This document shows, piece after piece, positions 15,458 to 22,148 of a DNA stretch of 22,148 nucleotides. Each line of letters begins with the position of its first letter. Position 1 is the first letter of the stretch. The notes below the pieces were generated by a model. It had not been told where the DNA came from. It did not search any database and worked only from the letters and a program-made list of their open reading frames with translations. Source of the DNA: Tardiphaga sp. (lineage in GTDB: Bacteria > Pseudomonadota > Alphaproteobacteria > Rhizobiales > Xanthobacteraceae); contig JACMOT010000063.1 of assembly GCA_014377915.1 (NCBI GenBank), forward strand, positions 1 to 22,148, in the 5' to 3' direction. A program made the translations under genes and the position numbers.

Positions 15458-16291
15458 TCAGCATAGCCTGCAGGTCTTCACGACCCAGTCGACCACCTGC
15501 CTTGCAACGTCATCCTCGCGACCGGTGTAGAAATGGTCGCAATCCGGAATGATGCGTGCTTCACACGGCGCCCCGGCGGCGGCGGCAAAGGCCTCGACCG
15601 GGTAGGATTCCGGCGCCTCCCGGTCGCCGCGCAGATAGAGCGACGGGCAGCGCACCTTTGGCGCGTTACCGACGGTGCTTGGCGTATGACGCGCGCGGTC
15701 GATAAAACTTTCCGCGCTGATCACCCACCACCAGTCCGGCAGCAGCATTAATTCGCGTCCCGCGCCGCGCGCCACCATGGCTTCCGCCTGCGCGGTCAGT
15801 TCTGCCAGGCGGTCCTGCGCGAACATGCCGGCGCGGCTCATCTGTGGCACGTTCTCGGTACCGCCGACATGCGCCGACATCAGCACCAGCGCGCGCGGCT
15901 GGCCGTAATCGTCGGCGCAATGTTGCGCGGCGAGCATGCCGCCATTGCTGTGACCGATGATAATCGGATGAAGATGGCCGCGCGTGGCGAGCCAGTCGGA
16001 CGCCGCGCGGTTGTCGGCGATCGCCTCATGCGCAAGCTGGAACGAGCCGCCGCCGATCGTGCGACCGTGCAACGACGTCACCATGTCGTGGCCGCGCCGG
16101 TTGAAGGCCAGACAGGCAATGCCCTGCGCCACCAGCACTTCCGGCATGAAGCGGGACGGACCCATGTAGAAATTGTGGCAGTTGCCGTGAAACAGCAGCG
16201 CCGAGGCTTTGATGCCGCGGGCGGTCGGAGTGTAGAAAATGCCGTCGAGCGGCTCAGCGTCGGTCGCGATCGATACGAGTTCAAGATGCAC
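15458..16291 (-). CDS. Alpha/beta hydrolase
   Basis: This is a 277-residue serine hydrolase. The nucleophile elbow GHSNG puts Ser at about 115. An HG oxyanion-type motif is in LLFHGNCHN at about 33-40. The probable acid is Asp 223 in LRGDREAP and the catalytic His 253 is in DCDHFYTG, the order expected of an alpha/beta hydrolase. The fold looks like dienelactone-hydrolase/S33-type esterases; it may cleave an ester, thioester or ring-cleavage product. I start it at a GTG (16291) because GGAG lies seven bases upstream; the longer ATG-type reading to 16357 adds an unlikely basic N terminus. It converges on the SDR gene and is divergent from the VOC operon. Confidence 0.87.
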   Translation of the reverse strand: MHLELVSIATDAEPLDGIFYTPTARGIKASALLFHGNCHNFYMGPSRFMPEVLVAQGIACLAFNRRGHDMVTSLHGRTIGGGSFQLAHEAIADNRAASDWLATRGHLHPIIIGHSNGGMLAAQHCADDYGQPRALVLMSAHVGGTENVPQMSRAGMFAQDRLAELTAQAEAMVARGAGRELMLLPDWWWVISAESFIDRARHTPSTVGNAPKVRCPSLYLRGDREAPESYPVEAFAAAAGAPCEARIIPDCDHFYTGREDDVARQVVDWVVKTCRLC

Positions 16292-16517
16292 GAAGTGTCT
16301 CCGGGGCGGTGCGCGGCAGCCGGTTTGCCTAATGGCACGGCTGGCGTGGCTTGGCAACGCAGCGGCAACTCGGCAAAAAGGCCGCGGTAATTTGCCGGCG
16401 CCGCGGGGGTGAGGCGCGAATTATATTGCAGTGCAAGGCGTTGCCGGGCGTTACGCGCATCGCATACCGACGGCAAGGTACGGAAACATCTTGCGTGGAT
16501 CCAGCACTTGATCTATT

Positions 16518-16533
16518 TATCGATTGATAAATT
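16518..16533 (+). promoter_or_regulatory. Operator-like motif copy C, upstream of the VOC-monooxygenase-TetR operon
   Basis: TATCGATTGATAAATT matches the consensus in full. It is the most palindromic copy: positions 16515-16532 form 7-base arms ATTTATC and GATAAAT around a four-base centre, the size expected of a TetR-family operator. It ends only 15 bases before the VOC start codon and abuts its AGGGAGG ribosome-binding site, so bound protein would block the promoter or transcription start. The same operon encodes the TetR protein, which suggests autoregulation. Confidence 0.6.
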
Positions 16534-16548
16534 CAGGGAGGCGTCAAA

Positions 16549-17058
16549 ATGAAAGTCACCGGTTTCAATCATTTGTCGATCGGCTCGCGCGACCTCGACG
16601 AATCCGCGCGGTTCTATGTCGAGGTGCTCGGCATGGAGACGATCCCCACCTATAATTTCGGCTTCAAGACGCGCTATCTGCGCTGCGGCGACCTGCAACT
16701 GCATCTGTTCCAGCTCGAAGACAGCATTCCGACCTATCAGCACTTCGCGCTCGACGTCGATGATTTTCATGCCGCCTACGAGGCCGCGAAGAAGATCGGC
16801 GCGCTCGACTATACGGCGTTCCGCAATCCCGTGAATGAATTACCCGACGGCTGCGTGCAGATGTATCTGCGCGACCCCACCGGCAATCTGATCGAGATCG
16901 ACTGGCCGGATGTCACCACGCTCGACCGTTCGCGTATCCCGGAAATGAAATTGCTGTCGGAATTCGCAACCCAGGACGCCGAGGGGCTGAAGGCCTCGCT
17001 GTATCTGGATCGCCCGCACATGAAGCCGGACATCGCCAGCAAGCTCGCGGCTCATTGA
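16549..17058 (+). CDS. VOC family protein (glyoxalase/extradiol dioxygenase fold)
   Basis: This is a 169-residue vicinal-oxygen-chelate protein. His 8 (NHLSIG), His 65 (YQHFALDV) and Glu 116 (NLIEIDWP) are the three positions that usually hold the metal in this fold. DPTGNLIEI is the hallmark C-terminal strand. It is about half the length of two-domain catechol 2,3-dioxygenases, so it may be a one-module dioxygenase-like enzyme, an isomerase, or a glyoxalase-type protein. AGGGAGG lies seven bases upstream of the ATG. It is the first gene of an operon with a flavin monooxygenase 20 bases downstream; ring hydroxylation followed by metal-dependent cleavage is an attractive but unproven reading. 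Confidence 0.87.
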   Translation: MKVTGFNHLSIGSRDLDESARFYVEVLGMETIPTYNFGFKTRYLRCGDLQLHLFQLEDSIPTYQHFALDVDDFHAAYEAAKKIGALDYTAFRNPVNELPDGCVQMYLRDPTGNLIEIDWPDVTTLDRSRIPEMKLLSEFATQDAEGLKASLYLDRPHMKPDIASKLAAH

Positions 17059-17078
17059 GCGCGAGCAGGGAGGTCACC

Positions 17079-18305
17079 ATGACGAGCCGCCTTCATCGAT
17101 TGGATTCGCCTTTGCTTTCGGGGCAGCCGGATGCCGACTATGCCGGGATGTTGGCGCGGGCGCAGGCGCTGCTTCCGGAATTGCTGGGCCGGGTTGCGAC
17201 CACCGAGGAGTTGCGCCGGTTGCCGCCGGAGACCGAGCGGGACCTGCATCAGGCGGGTCTGTTTCGCATTCTGCAGCCAAAACGCGTCGGTGGCTCCGAA
17301 CTCGACTACGTCGCGTTGATCGATGTGGCCGACATCCTGGCACAGGCCGATGCGTCGGTGGCCTGGAACGTGGTCAATCTCGCCAGCCACCACTGGATGC
17401 TCGGCATGTTCGATCGCCGCGCCCAGGATGCGATCTGGAGCCATGAGCCGGACGCGCTGATCGCGTCGTCCTTCGTGTTCCCGGCAGGGCGGGCGAAGAA
17501 AGTACCGGGCGGCTATTCGTTGTCGGGACGCTGGCCGTTCTCGTCGGGCGTCGATCCCAGCGGTTGGAACATGTTGGCGGGCATCGTGTCGTCGGAAGAT
17601 GAGGCCGATGGCGTCGAGTACCGCGTGTTTCTGCTGCCGAAGCAGGCCTATACGATCATCGACACCTGGAAGTCCTCGGGCCTGAAGGGTACAGGCTCGA
17701 ACGATGTCGAGGTCAAGGACGTTTTTGTCCCGGATTACATGACTCTGGCCGTGCGCGATGTCGCCGGCGGGCCGTCGCCGGGCAGCGACGTCAATCCCGG
17801 CGCGCTGTTCGCGCTTCCGGTTTTCGCTTTGTTCGCCTTCGTGCTGTCGGGGGTTTCGCTCGGCAACGCGCAGGCCTGCCTCGATGATTATGTTGGCATC
17901 GCCCGGCACCGCGCCTCGACTTATAACCGCGCCAAGCTCAGTGATCTGCAGACCACCCAGATCAAGGTGGCGGAAGCCTCGGCCAAGATCGATGCCGCGC
18001 GGCTGATCATGCGGCGCACCTGCATCGAGGCGATGGCCGATGCGCGCCGCGGTTACGTACCTGACATGGCGGAGAAGACCAGATATCGTCGCGACGGCGC
18101 TTTTTCGGTCGGGCTGTGCACCGAGGCGGTGTCGCTGCTATTCGCCGCCAGCGGTGCCCGTGGGCTCTATAGCAGTGGCGCGCTGCAGCGCCAGTTCAGG
18201 GACGCACATGCGATCAACGCTCATATCGCCTTCAGCTTCGATGCCGCCGGCACCAATTACGGCCGCGTCGCGCTCGATCTTCCCTCGGAAAACCTGACCC
18301 TTTAG
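17079..18305 (+). CDS. Group D flavin-dependent monooxygenase, acyl-CoA dehydrogenase fold (HsaA-like oxygenase component)
   Basis: This is a 408-residue protein with the acyl-CoA dehydrogenase fold. It is N-terminally helical (LPPETERDLHQAGLFRILQP at about 54-73), then has SGRWPFSSGVDPSGWNM at about 156-172 and GTGSNDVEVKDVFVP, with a helical C-terminal domain ending in HIAFSFDAAGTNYGRVAL. Together with the flavin reductase 10 bases downstream this fits the oxygenase half of a two-component hydroxylase such as HsaA or the p-hydroxyphenylacetate C2 type, rather than a true acyl-CoA dehydrogenase. It would use diffusible reduced flavin and O2 to hydroxylate a phenol-like or heteroaromatic ring. 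AGGGAGG five bases upstream fixes the ATG at 17079; a TTG at 17055 is discounted. Confidence 0.88.
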   Translation: MTSRLHRLDSPLLSGQPDADYAGMLARAQALLPELLGRVATTEELRRLPPETERDLHQAGLFRILQPKRVGGSELDYVALIDVADILAQADASVAWNVVNLASHHWMLGMFDRRAQDAIWSHEPDALIASSFVFPAGRAKKVPGGYSLSGRWPFSSGVDPSGWNMLAGIVSSEDEADGVEYRVFLLPKQAYTIIDTWKSSGLKGTGSNDVEVKDVFVPDYMTLAVRDVAGGPSPGSDVNPGALFALPVFALFAFVLSGVSLGNAQACLDDYVGIARHRASTYNRAKLSDLQTTQIKVAEASAKIDAARLIMRRTCIEAMADARRGYVPDMAEKTRYRRDGAFSVGLCTEAVSLLFAASGARGLYSSGALQRQFRDAHAINAHIAFSFDAAGTNYGRVALDLPSENLTL

Positions 18306-18315
18306 GACGCGCGGG

Positions 18316-18852
18316 ATGACCACTGCCTCACATCCAAACGACCCCGAGAACGAATATGCCCGCGACAATTCGGTGCTCGATCCACGCGACTTTCGCAAGG
18401 CGCTGGGCAACTACGCTACGGGTGTGACGGTGATCACGGCGGCCGGAGAAAACGGCGCGGGGGTCGGTCTAACCTGCAACTCGTTCGCGTCGGTGTCGCT
18501 GAATCCGCCATTGATCCTGTGGAGCCTGGTGTCTTATTCGCCGAACATGGTGCATTTTCAGAATGCCAGCCATTTTGCCGTCAATGTGCTGGGCGCGTCG
18601 CAGCGCGCGCTGGCCAAGCAGTTCGCGACGCCCGCCATCGATAAATTTGCCGGGGTGTCCTGGATCGCCGGACTTGGCAACGCGCCGATTCTGGCCGATA
18701 CGGTGGCCACCTTCCAGTGCCGCGGCGCCGACCGCTATTACGGCGGCGATCACGTCATTTTTCTTGGTGCGGTCGAGGCCTATAGCTACAACGGGGGCGA
18801 GCCGCTGCTGTTCGCGCAGGGTGGCTTCGGGCAGTTCGTTGCCGAAAGCTAA
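18316..18852 (+). CDS. Flavin reductase family protein (HpaC/HsaB-like)
   Basis: This is a 178-residue flavin:NAD(P)H reductase of the HpaC-like fold. Landmarks are FRKALGNYATGVTVITA at about 26-42, GLTCNSFASVSLNPPLILWSL at about 53-73, HFAVNVLGASQRALAKQF, and DHVIFLGAVEAYSYNGGEPLLFAQGGFG at the C terminus. It would supply reduced FMN or FAD to the oxygenase encoded just upstream. The ATG at 18316 has AGGA about eight bases upstream. The stop at 18852 is 13 bases before the TetR start, so the four genes from 16549 to 19537 look like one transcript. Confidence 0.93.
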   Translation: MTTASHPNDPENEYARDNSVLDPRDFRKALGNYATGVTVITAAGENGAGVGLTCNSFASVSLNPPLILWSLVSYSPNMVHFQNASHFAVNVLGASQRALAKQFATPAIDKFAGVSWIAGLGNAPILADTVATFQCRGADRYYGGDHVIFLGAVEAYSYNGGEPLLFAQGGFGQFVAES

Positions 18853-18865
18853 ATTGAGCGTACCG

Positions 18866-19537
18866 ATGGCCAAAAAAACCACCTCGCGGGTCGCGGGGGA
18901 AAAGCGGAGGCGGCTGTCTCCGGAAGATCGCCGCAAGGATTTCATCCGCCAGGCCACTGAATTCTTCGCGGATGAAGGCTTCAACGGCGGCACCCGAGAA
19001 CTGGCGCGCCGGCTCGGCGTTACCCAGCCGCTGCTGTACCGCTATTTCCCCAGCAAGGACGACCTGATCAAGGAAGTCTATCGCACGGTCTATCTCGAGC
19101 CCCTCGAGAGCGGCTGGGAGAAAAAACTGACCGACCGGTCGCGGCCCATTCGAGAGCGGCTGCAGCAGTTCTACAATGCCTATACCGACGTGATCTTCAC
19201 CCGGAACTGGCTACGGATCTATCTGTTTTCGGGCCTCAAGGGGCTGGATATCAACCGTTCCTATGTCAGCGTGGTCGGCGACAAGATACTGACCCGTATC
19301 ATCAAGGAGTGCCGGTTCGAGGCTGGATTGTCGACCCGCGCCAAGCCCACCCCGTCCGAGATCGAAATGGCTTGGGTGTTCCACGGCGGCATCTTTTACT
19401 ACGGCGTTCGCAAATACATCTATGAATCGCCGGTGCTCGAAAGCAAAGAGGAGATGATCGCCGCGGCGCTGGACGTCTATCTGGCCGGGGTTGCCAAGAC
19501 CTTCGCTGCGGCGAAGCAGCAGGCGGACCGGCCCTGA
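18866..19537 (+). CDS. TetR/AcrR family transcriptional regulator
   Basis: This is a 223-residue regulator. A basic N-terminal tail precedes a TetR DNA-binding domain; the helix-turn-helix is GTRELARRLGVTQPLLYRYF at about residues 42-61, followed by the usual PSKDDLIKEVY. The rest is an all-helical ligand-binding domain with no recognisable specificity. The ATG at 18866 lacks a strong Shine-Dalgarno; the gene probably relies on coupling with the flavin reductase gene. It is the only TetR gene in the window and lies at the end of an operon preceded by the most palindromic copy of the repeated motif, so it is the leading candidate to bind that motif and control the cluster. A hairpin terminator follows 42 bases after the stop. 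Confidence 0.93.
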   Translation: MAKKTTSRVAGEKRRRLSPEDRRKDFIRQATEFFADEGFNGGTRELARRLGVTQPLLYRYFPSKDDLIKEVYRTVYLEPLESGWEKKLTDRSRPIRERLQQFYNAYTDVIFTRNWLRIYLFSGLKGLDINRSYVSVVGDKILTRIIKECRFEAGLSTRAKPTPSEIEMAWVFHGGIFYYGVRKYIYESPVLESKEEMIAAALDVYLAGVAKTFAAAKQQADRP

Positions 19538-19578
19538 ACGGGCGCGCCAATCTCCCGCGTCAGCGGCAACCGATGGCG

Positions 19579-19608
19579 CGGTGATGCAAGCCCGGCGTCA
19601 CCGTCTTT
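19579..19608 (+). terminator. Probable Rho-independent terminator after the TetR gene
   Basis: The stem CGGTGATGC pairs with GCGTCACCG (nine pairs, one a G-U) around a seven-base loop, followed by TCTTT. It separates the VOC-TetR operon from the CoxMSL-type operon. The U-tract is short, so efficiency may be partial. Confidence 0.55.
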
Positions 19609-19649
19609 GCGACGAAACTTCCAGCGCTCGCGCTGATATCGTCGGAAGT

Positions 19650-19665
19650 AATCGTTCGATAAATA
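19650..19665 (+). promoter_or_regulatory. Operator-like motif copy D, upstream of the CoxMSL-type operon
   Basis: AATCGTTCGATAAATA matches the consensus in full and shares ten of its first eleven bases with copy B. It ends three bases before the -35 hexamer of the promoter at 19669-19697. A bound protein could contact RNA polymerase from this position, so activation is as possible as repression. Confidence 0.5.
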
Positions 19666-19668
19666 AAC

Positions 19669-19697
19669 TTGACGTTCACGAGGCGCCGCTCTTTAAT
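19669..19697 (+). promoter_or_regulatory. Sigma-70-type promoter of the CoxMSL-type operon
   Basis: TTGACG, a 17-base spacer and TTTAAT each match five of six consensus bases. This predicts a transcript start near 19704 and a leader of about 35 bases that contains GGGAGG seven bases before the ATG at 19739. It is the clearest promoter in the window. Confidence 0.6.
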
Positions 19698-19738
19698 CTC
19701 TGGCAGGTTCCGTTAAGTGGACCACGGGAGGCCAACGA

Positions 19739-20620
19739 ATGAAAGCCTCGGCTTTCAGTTATATCAAACCGTCGACAGTCAAAGAAGCACTTGCGCTGCT
19801 CGCCGAACATGGCGATGCGGCGAAGTTGCTGTCGGGCGGCCAAAGCCTGATGCCGGCATTGAACCTGCGGCTGTCGGCGCCGGAATGGCTGATCGATATC
19901 GGCGGGCTCGATGAACTCCGTGGCGTCAGGGTCACCGATGCCGGGCTCACGATCGGGGCGCTGACCCGCCATGTCGACATCCTGCGCTCGCCGGAAATCA
20001 CCGCGTACGCGCCGCTGCTGGCGGAGGCGATGGCGCATGTCGCGCATCCGGCCATTCGCAACAAGGGTACGCTCGGCGGCAATCTGGCGCATGCCGACCC
20101 GGCGTCGGAAATGCCGGCCTGCATGGTCGCGCTCGACGCCGTCATCGTGACGCAGGATGCGCATCGCCAGCGCCGCATTCCGGCCGATGAATTCTTCACC
20201 GGCATCTACCAGACCGCGCTGGCCGCCGACGAAATCCTGGTCGCGGTCGAGCTTCCGCTGGCACGACCCGGCAGCGCGCATTTCTTTCATGAATATAGCC
20301 GCCGCAAGGGCGATTACGCGATCGTCGGACTGGCGGCCTCGGCCGTCCTCCACGGGGATCGCTTTGCGGAGCTGCGGCTCGGCTATTTTGCCATCGGCGA
20401 CCGTCCGCTTCTCGCTTCCGCCGCGTTTGATCTGGTCGGCAAGCCGGTCACGCCTTCCATGCTGGCGGCGGCGCAAGCGGCTCTCGACGCCGAGATCGAG
20501 CCGGAGGAGGACCAGCAGGCCTCGGTGGCGATGCGCCGGCATCTGGCGCGGCAATTGTTGTCGCTCTGCGTGGCGACGCTGCTGCGGCGGCCTGAACTCG
20601 AAATCAGGAGGTCGGCATGA
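19739..20620 (+). CDS. FAD-binding subunit of a CO dehydrogenase/xanthine dehydrogenase family complex (CoxM/CutM-like)
   Basis: This is the 293-residue medium subunit of a three-subunit molybdenum hydroxylase. The FAD-binding loops are SGGQSLMPALNLRL at about 32-45 and TLGGNLAHADPASEMP at about 111-126, both diagnostic of the family (usually GGHSLLP and GG-N---DPA-D-P). Length is normal. It passes electrons from the iron-sulfur subunit to NAD or a quinone-linked acceptor. It is the first gene of a coupled operon: its stop overlaps the next start by 4 bases. GGGAGG precedes the ATG by seven bases. The presence of this FAD subunit sets the complex apart from the two-subunit hydroxylase at 3073-5669. 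Confidence 0.93.
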   Translation: MKASAFSYIKPSTVKEALALLAEHGDAAKLLSGGQSLMPALNLRLSAPEWLIDIGGLDELRGVRVTDAGLTIGALTRHVDILRSPEITAYAPLLAEAMAHVAHPAIRNKGTLGGNLAHADPASEMPACMVALDAVIVTQDAHRQRRIPADEFFTGIYQTALAADEILVAVELPLARPGSAHFFHEYSRRKGDYAIVGLAASAVLHGDRFAELRLGYFAIGDRPLLASAAFDLVGKPVTPSMLAAAQAALDAEIEPEEDQQASVAMRRHLARQLLSLCVATLLRRPELEIRRSA

Positions 20621-21102
20621 CGGCACCCGTTGCGATCCGGCTGAGCGTGAATGGCGAGCGTGTCGAAGCGCAGGTATTGCCGAGACTTAACCTCGCTGAC
20701 TTCCTTCGCGACCAATTGGGGCTGACCGGCACCCATGTCGGCTGCGAACATGGTGTCTGCGGCGCCTGCACCGTGCGGGTCGACGGCGAGATCGTTCGTG
20801 CCTGCCTGGTGCTGGCGGTGCAGATGGAAGGCGTGGCGGTCGAGACCATCGAAGGCCTGTCGGACAGCGGAGAGGTGGCCGACCTGCAGGCCGCGTTCCG
20901 GACCCGCAATGCGCTGCAATGCGGCTACTGTACACCGGGGATGCTGATGGCGGCACAGGATCTGTTGCGTGACCAGCCCGCGCCCGACCGCGAGCAGATC
21001 CGCGAGCATCTATCCGGCAATTATTGTCGTTGTACTGGCTATCACGCCATCGTCGATGCCGTCGCCGCGACCGCGCTGGCACGCCGGGGAGTCGCCTCAT
21101 GA
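20617..21102 (+). CDS. [2Fe-2S] subunit of a CO dehydrogenase/xanthine dehydrogenase family complex (CoxS/CutS-like)
   Basis: This is a 161-residue small subunit with all eight cluster cysteines: Cys 43, 48, 51 and 63 for the ferredoxin-type cluster (GCEHGVCGAC) and Cys 102, 105, 137 and 139 for the helical-domain cluster (QCGYCTPGML and NYCRCTGY). QCGYC-TPG and CRCTGY are the standard forms, whereas the paralogue at 5169-5669 has CINGI and CRCGAQ. ATGA overlaps with both neighbours indicate tight stoichiometric expression of the three subunits. Confidence 0.95.
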   Translation: MTAPVAIRLSVNGERVEAQVLPRLNLADFLRDQLGLTGTHVGCEHGVCGACTVRVDGEIVRACLVLAVQMEGVAVETIEGLSDSGEVADLQAAFRTRNALQCGYCTPGMLMAAQDLLRDQPAPDREQIREHLSGNYCRCTGYHAIVDAVAATALARRGVAS

Positions 21103-22148
21103 ATGACGGCATCGAACCGAACCGCGGCCTGTCGGTACTGGACCGCCCGAATTCCTACATCGGCAAGACCGTGCCGCGGCCGAACCTCGACCGGCTGATG
21201 CAGGGGCGGGGACAATATGTCAGCGACATGATTCTGCCGCGGATGGCGCATGTCGTGTTCCTGCGCTCGCCCTATGCACATGCCAGGATCGTCAGCATCG
21301 ATGCTGTTGCGGCCAAGGCGATGCCGGGGGTGATTGCCATCGTGACCGGGCCCGAACTGGCCGAAATCATCACGCCGTGGGTCGGCGTGCTCACCCATCT
21401 CAAGGGGCTGAAGTCGGCGCCGCAGCATGCGATCGCGATCGACCGGGTGTGCTGGCAGGGCGAGGCGGTCGCAGCGATTGTCGCGACCAGCCGGGCGCTG
21501 GCGGAGGATGCGGCAGAACATGTGGCGGTGGATTACGAGGAACTGACGCCGGTCACCAGCATGCGTACCGCGCTGGATCCGGAGACGCCGGTGATCCACC
21601 CTGATCTCGGCGACAATCTGGCTTTCGAACGCAATCTCGATGCTGGTTCAGTCGACCAGGCTTTTGCCAAATCCGACGAGGTCGTCGAGGCGGAATTCGT
21701 GTTCGGCCGTCACACCGGCGTGACGCTGGAGCCGCGCGCGGTGCTGGCCGACTGGAATCCGGGCGAGGCCCGACTGACCATTTATCAGGGCACCCAGGCG
21801 CCGCACATGGTGCAGAATATCTCCGCCAAGCACCTCGGCCTCGAGGAGGCGCAGGTGCGCGTGGTATGCAAGGATGTCGGCGGTTCGTTCGGCATCAAGG
21901 TGCATATCTATGCCGACGAGATGGCGACTTATGCGCTGTCAAAACTGCTGCGCCGCCCGATCAAATTCGTCGCTGACCGGGTCGAGAGCTTCAACACCGA
22001 CATCCACGCCCGCGACCACATCTGCAAGGGCCGCATCGGCGTCAACAAGGATGGCACCATCACCGGCTTCGAGATCGATGATCTCACTGGCATCGGGCCG
22101 TATTCGATGTATCCGCGCACCAGCGCGATCGAGGCCAACCAGGTCGTC
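21099..22148 (+). CDS. Molybdopterin-binding subunit of a CO dehydrogenase/xanthine dehydrogenase family complex, 5' part (CoxL/CutL-like)
   Basis: The first 350 residues are present with no stop; family members are about 750-800 residues, so more than half lies beyond the right edge. The start overlaps the [2Fe-2S] gene by 4 bases. Visible landmarks are IGKTVPRPNLDRLMQGRGQYVSDM at about 22-45, FLRSPYAHARIVSID at about 55-69, DYEELTPV, and the molybdopterin-contact GGSFGIK starting at 261. True CO dehydrogenases carry a Cys active-site loop (AYRCSFR) beyond this point, so the window cannot say whether this is a CO dehydrogenase or, as the context suggests, an aromatic or aldehyde hydroxylase. 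Confidence 0.93.
   Translation, partial: MNDGIEPNRGLSVLDRPNSYIGKTVPRPNLDRLMQGRGQYVSDMILPRMAHVVFLRSPYAHARIVSIDAVAAKAMPGVIAIVTGPELAEIITPWVGVLTHLKGLKSAPQHAIAIDRVCWQGEAVAAIVATSRALAEDAAEHVAVDYEELTPVTSMRTALDPETPVIHPDLGDNLAFERNLDAGSVDQAFAKSDEVVEAEFVFGRHTGVTLEPRAVLADWNPGEARLTIYQGTQAPHMVQNISAKHLGLEEAQVRVVCKDVGGSFGIKVHIYADEMATYALSKLLRRPIKFVADRVESFNTDIHARDHICKGRIGVNKDGTITGFEIDDLTGIGPYSMYPRTSAIEANQVV

Noticed and set aside
17079..18305. Acyl-CoA dehydrogenase as the function of this gene.
   Set aside because: The flavin reductase directly downstream and the SGRWPFSSG-type region fit a group D monooxygenase better.
18640..18645. GATAAA within the flavin reductase gene as a possible fifth operator copy.
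   Set aside because: The eight bases before it do not fit the other half of the consensus, and it is inside a coding region.
19739..22148. Calling the CoxMSL-type genes a true carbon monoxide dehydrogenase.
   Set aside because: The diagnostic active-site loop lies beyond the right edge, no cox accessory genes are visible, and the surrounding genes suggest an organic substrate.

Overview
The window looks like an accessory catabolic region from a GC-rich alphaproteobacterium. I favour the Bradyrhizobium/Rhodopseudomonas group, from the LIV-type transporter, the CO-dehydrogenase-like and IorAB-like molybdenum hydroxylases, the high GC at third codon positions, and a nested palindromic intergenic repeat at 15274-15420 of a kind I recall as common in Bradyrhizobium. 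This is family-level recognition by eye; no database search was possible. No rRNA, tRNA, CRISPR array, transposase or phage gene was seen.

Layout. (1) 8941 down to 56, minus strand: one compact run of nine genes, all overlapping or separated by at most about 30 bases. In transcription order they are livH, livM, livG, livF, a [2Fe-2S] subunit and a molybdopterin subunit of a two-subunit hydroxylase, a 3-hydroxyisobutyrate-dehydrogenase-like protein, a Gfo/Idh/MocA oxidoreductase and an ACMSD-like amidohydrolase. No periplasmic binding protein accompanies the transporter. (2) 8942-9426: a 485-base non-coding stretch upstream of livH. (3) 9427-12437: a luciferase-like flavin monooxygenase (minus) divergent from a LysR regulator (plus), which converges 3 bases from a second beta-hydroxyacid dehydrogenase (minus). 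(4) 12603-15247, plus: a GlcG/HbpS-family protein, a histidinol-dehydrogenase paralogue and an SDR. (5) An alpha/beta hydrolase (minus), separated from the SDR by the palindromic repeat. (6) 16549-19537, plus: a VOC protein, a group D flavin monooxygenase, its flavin reductase and a TetR regulator, ending in a hairpin terminator. (7) 19739 to the right edge, plus: the FAD, [2Fe-2S] and (cut off) molybdopterin subunits of a CoxMSL-type hydroxylase.

How they may work together. The content fits uptake and stepwise oxidation of a small aromatic or N-heteroaromatic compound, or a carboxylate derived from one. Hydroxylation would use water (two molybdenum enzymes) and O2 (two-component flavin monooxygenase, LLM enzyme). 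Possible ring processing would use the VOC protein, the alpha/beta hydrolase and the ACMSD-like enzyme, and several dehydrogenases would oxidise alcohols and hydroxyacids. The substrate cannot be read from the sequence.

The most useful new observation is a 16-base motif, consensus WWTCRNTYGATAAAYW, found in four intergenic regions: upstream of livH, between the second beta-hydroxyacid dehydrogenase and the GlcG/HbpS gene, upstream of the VOC-monooxygenase-TetR operon, and directly upstream of a good sigma-70-type promoter for the CoxMSL operon. It suggests that the separate transcription units form one regulon, most simply controlled by the TetR protein at 18866-19537.
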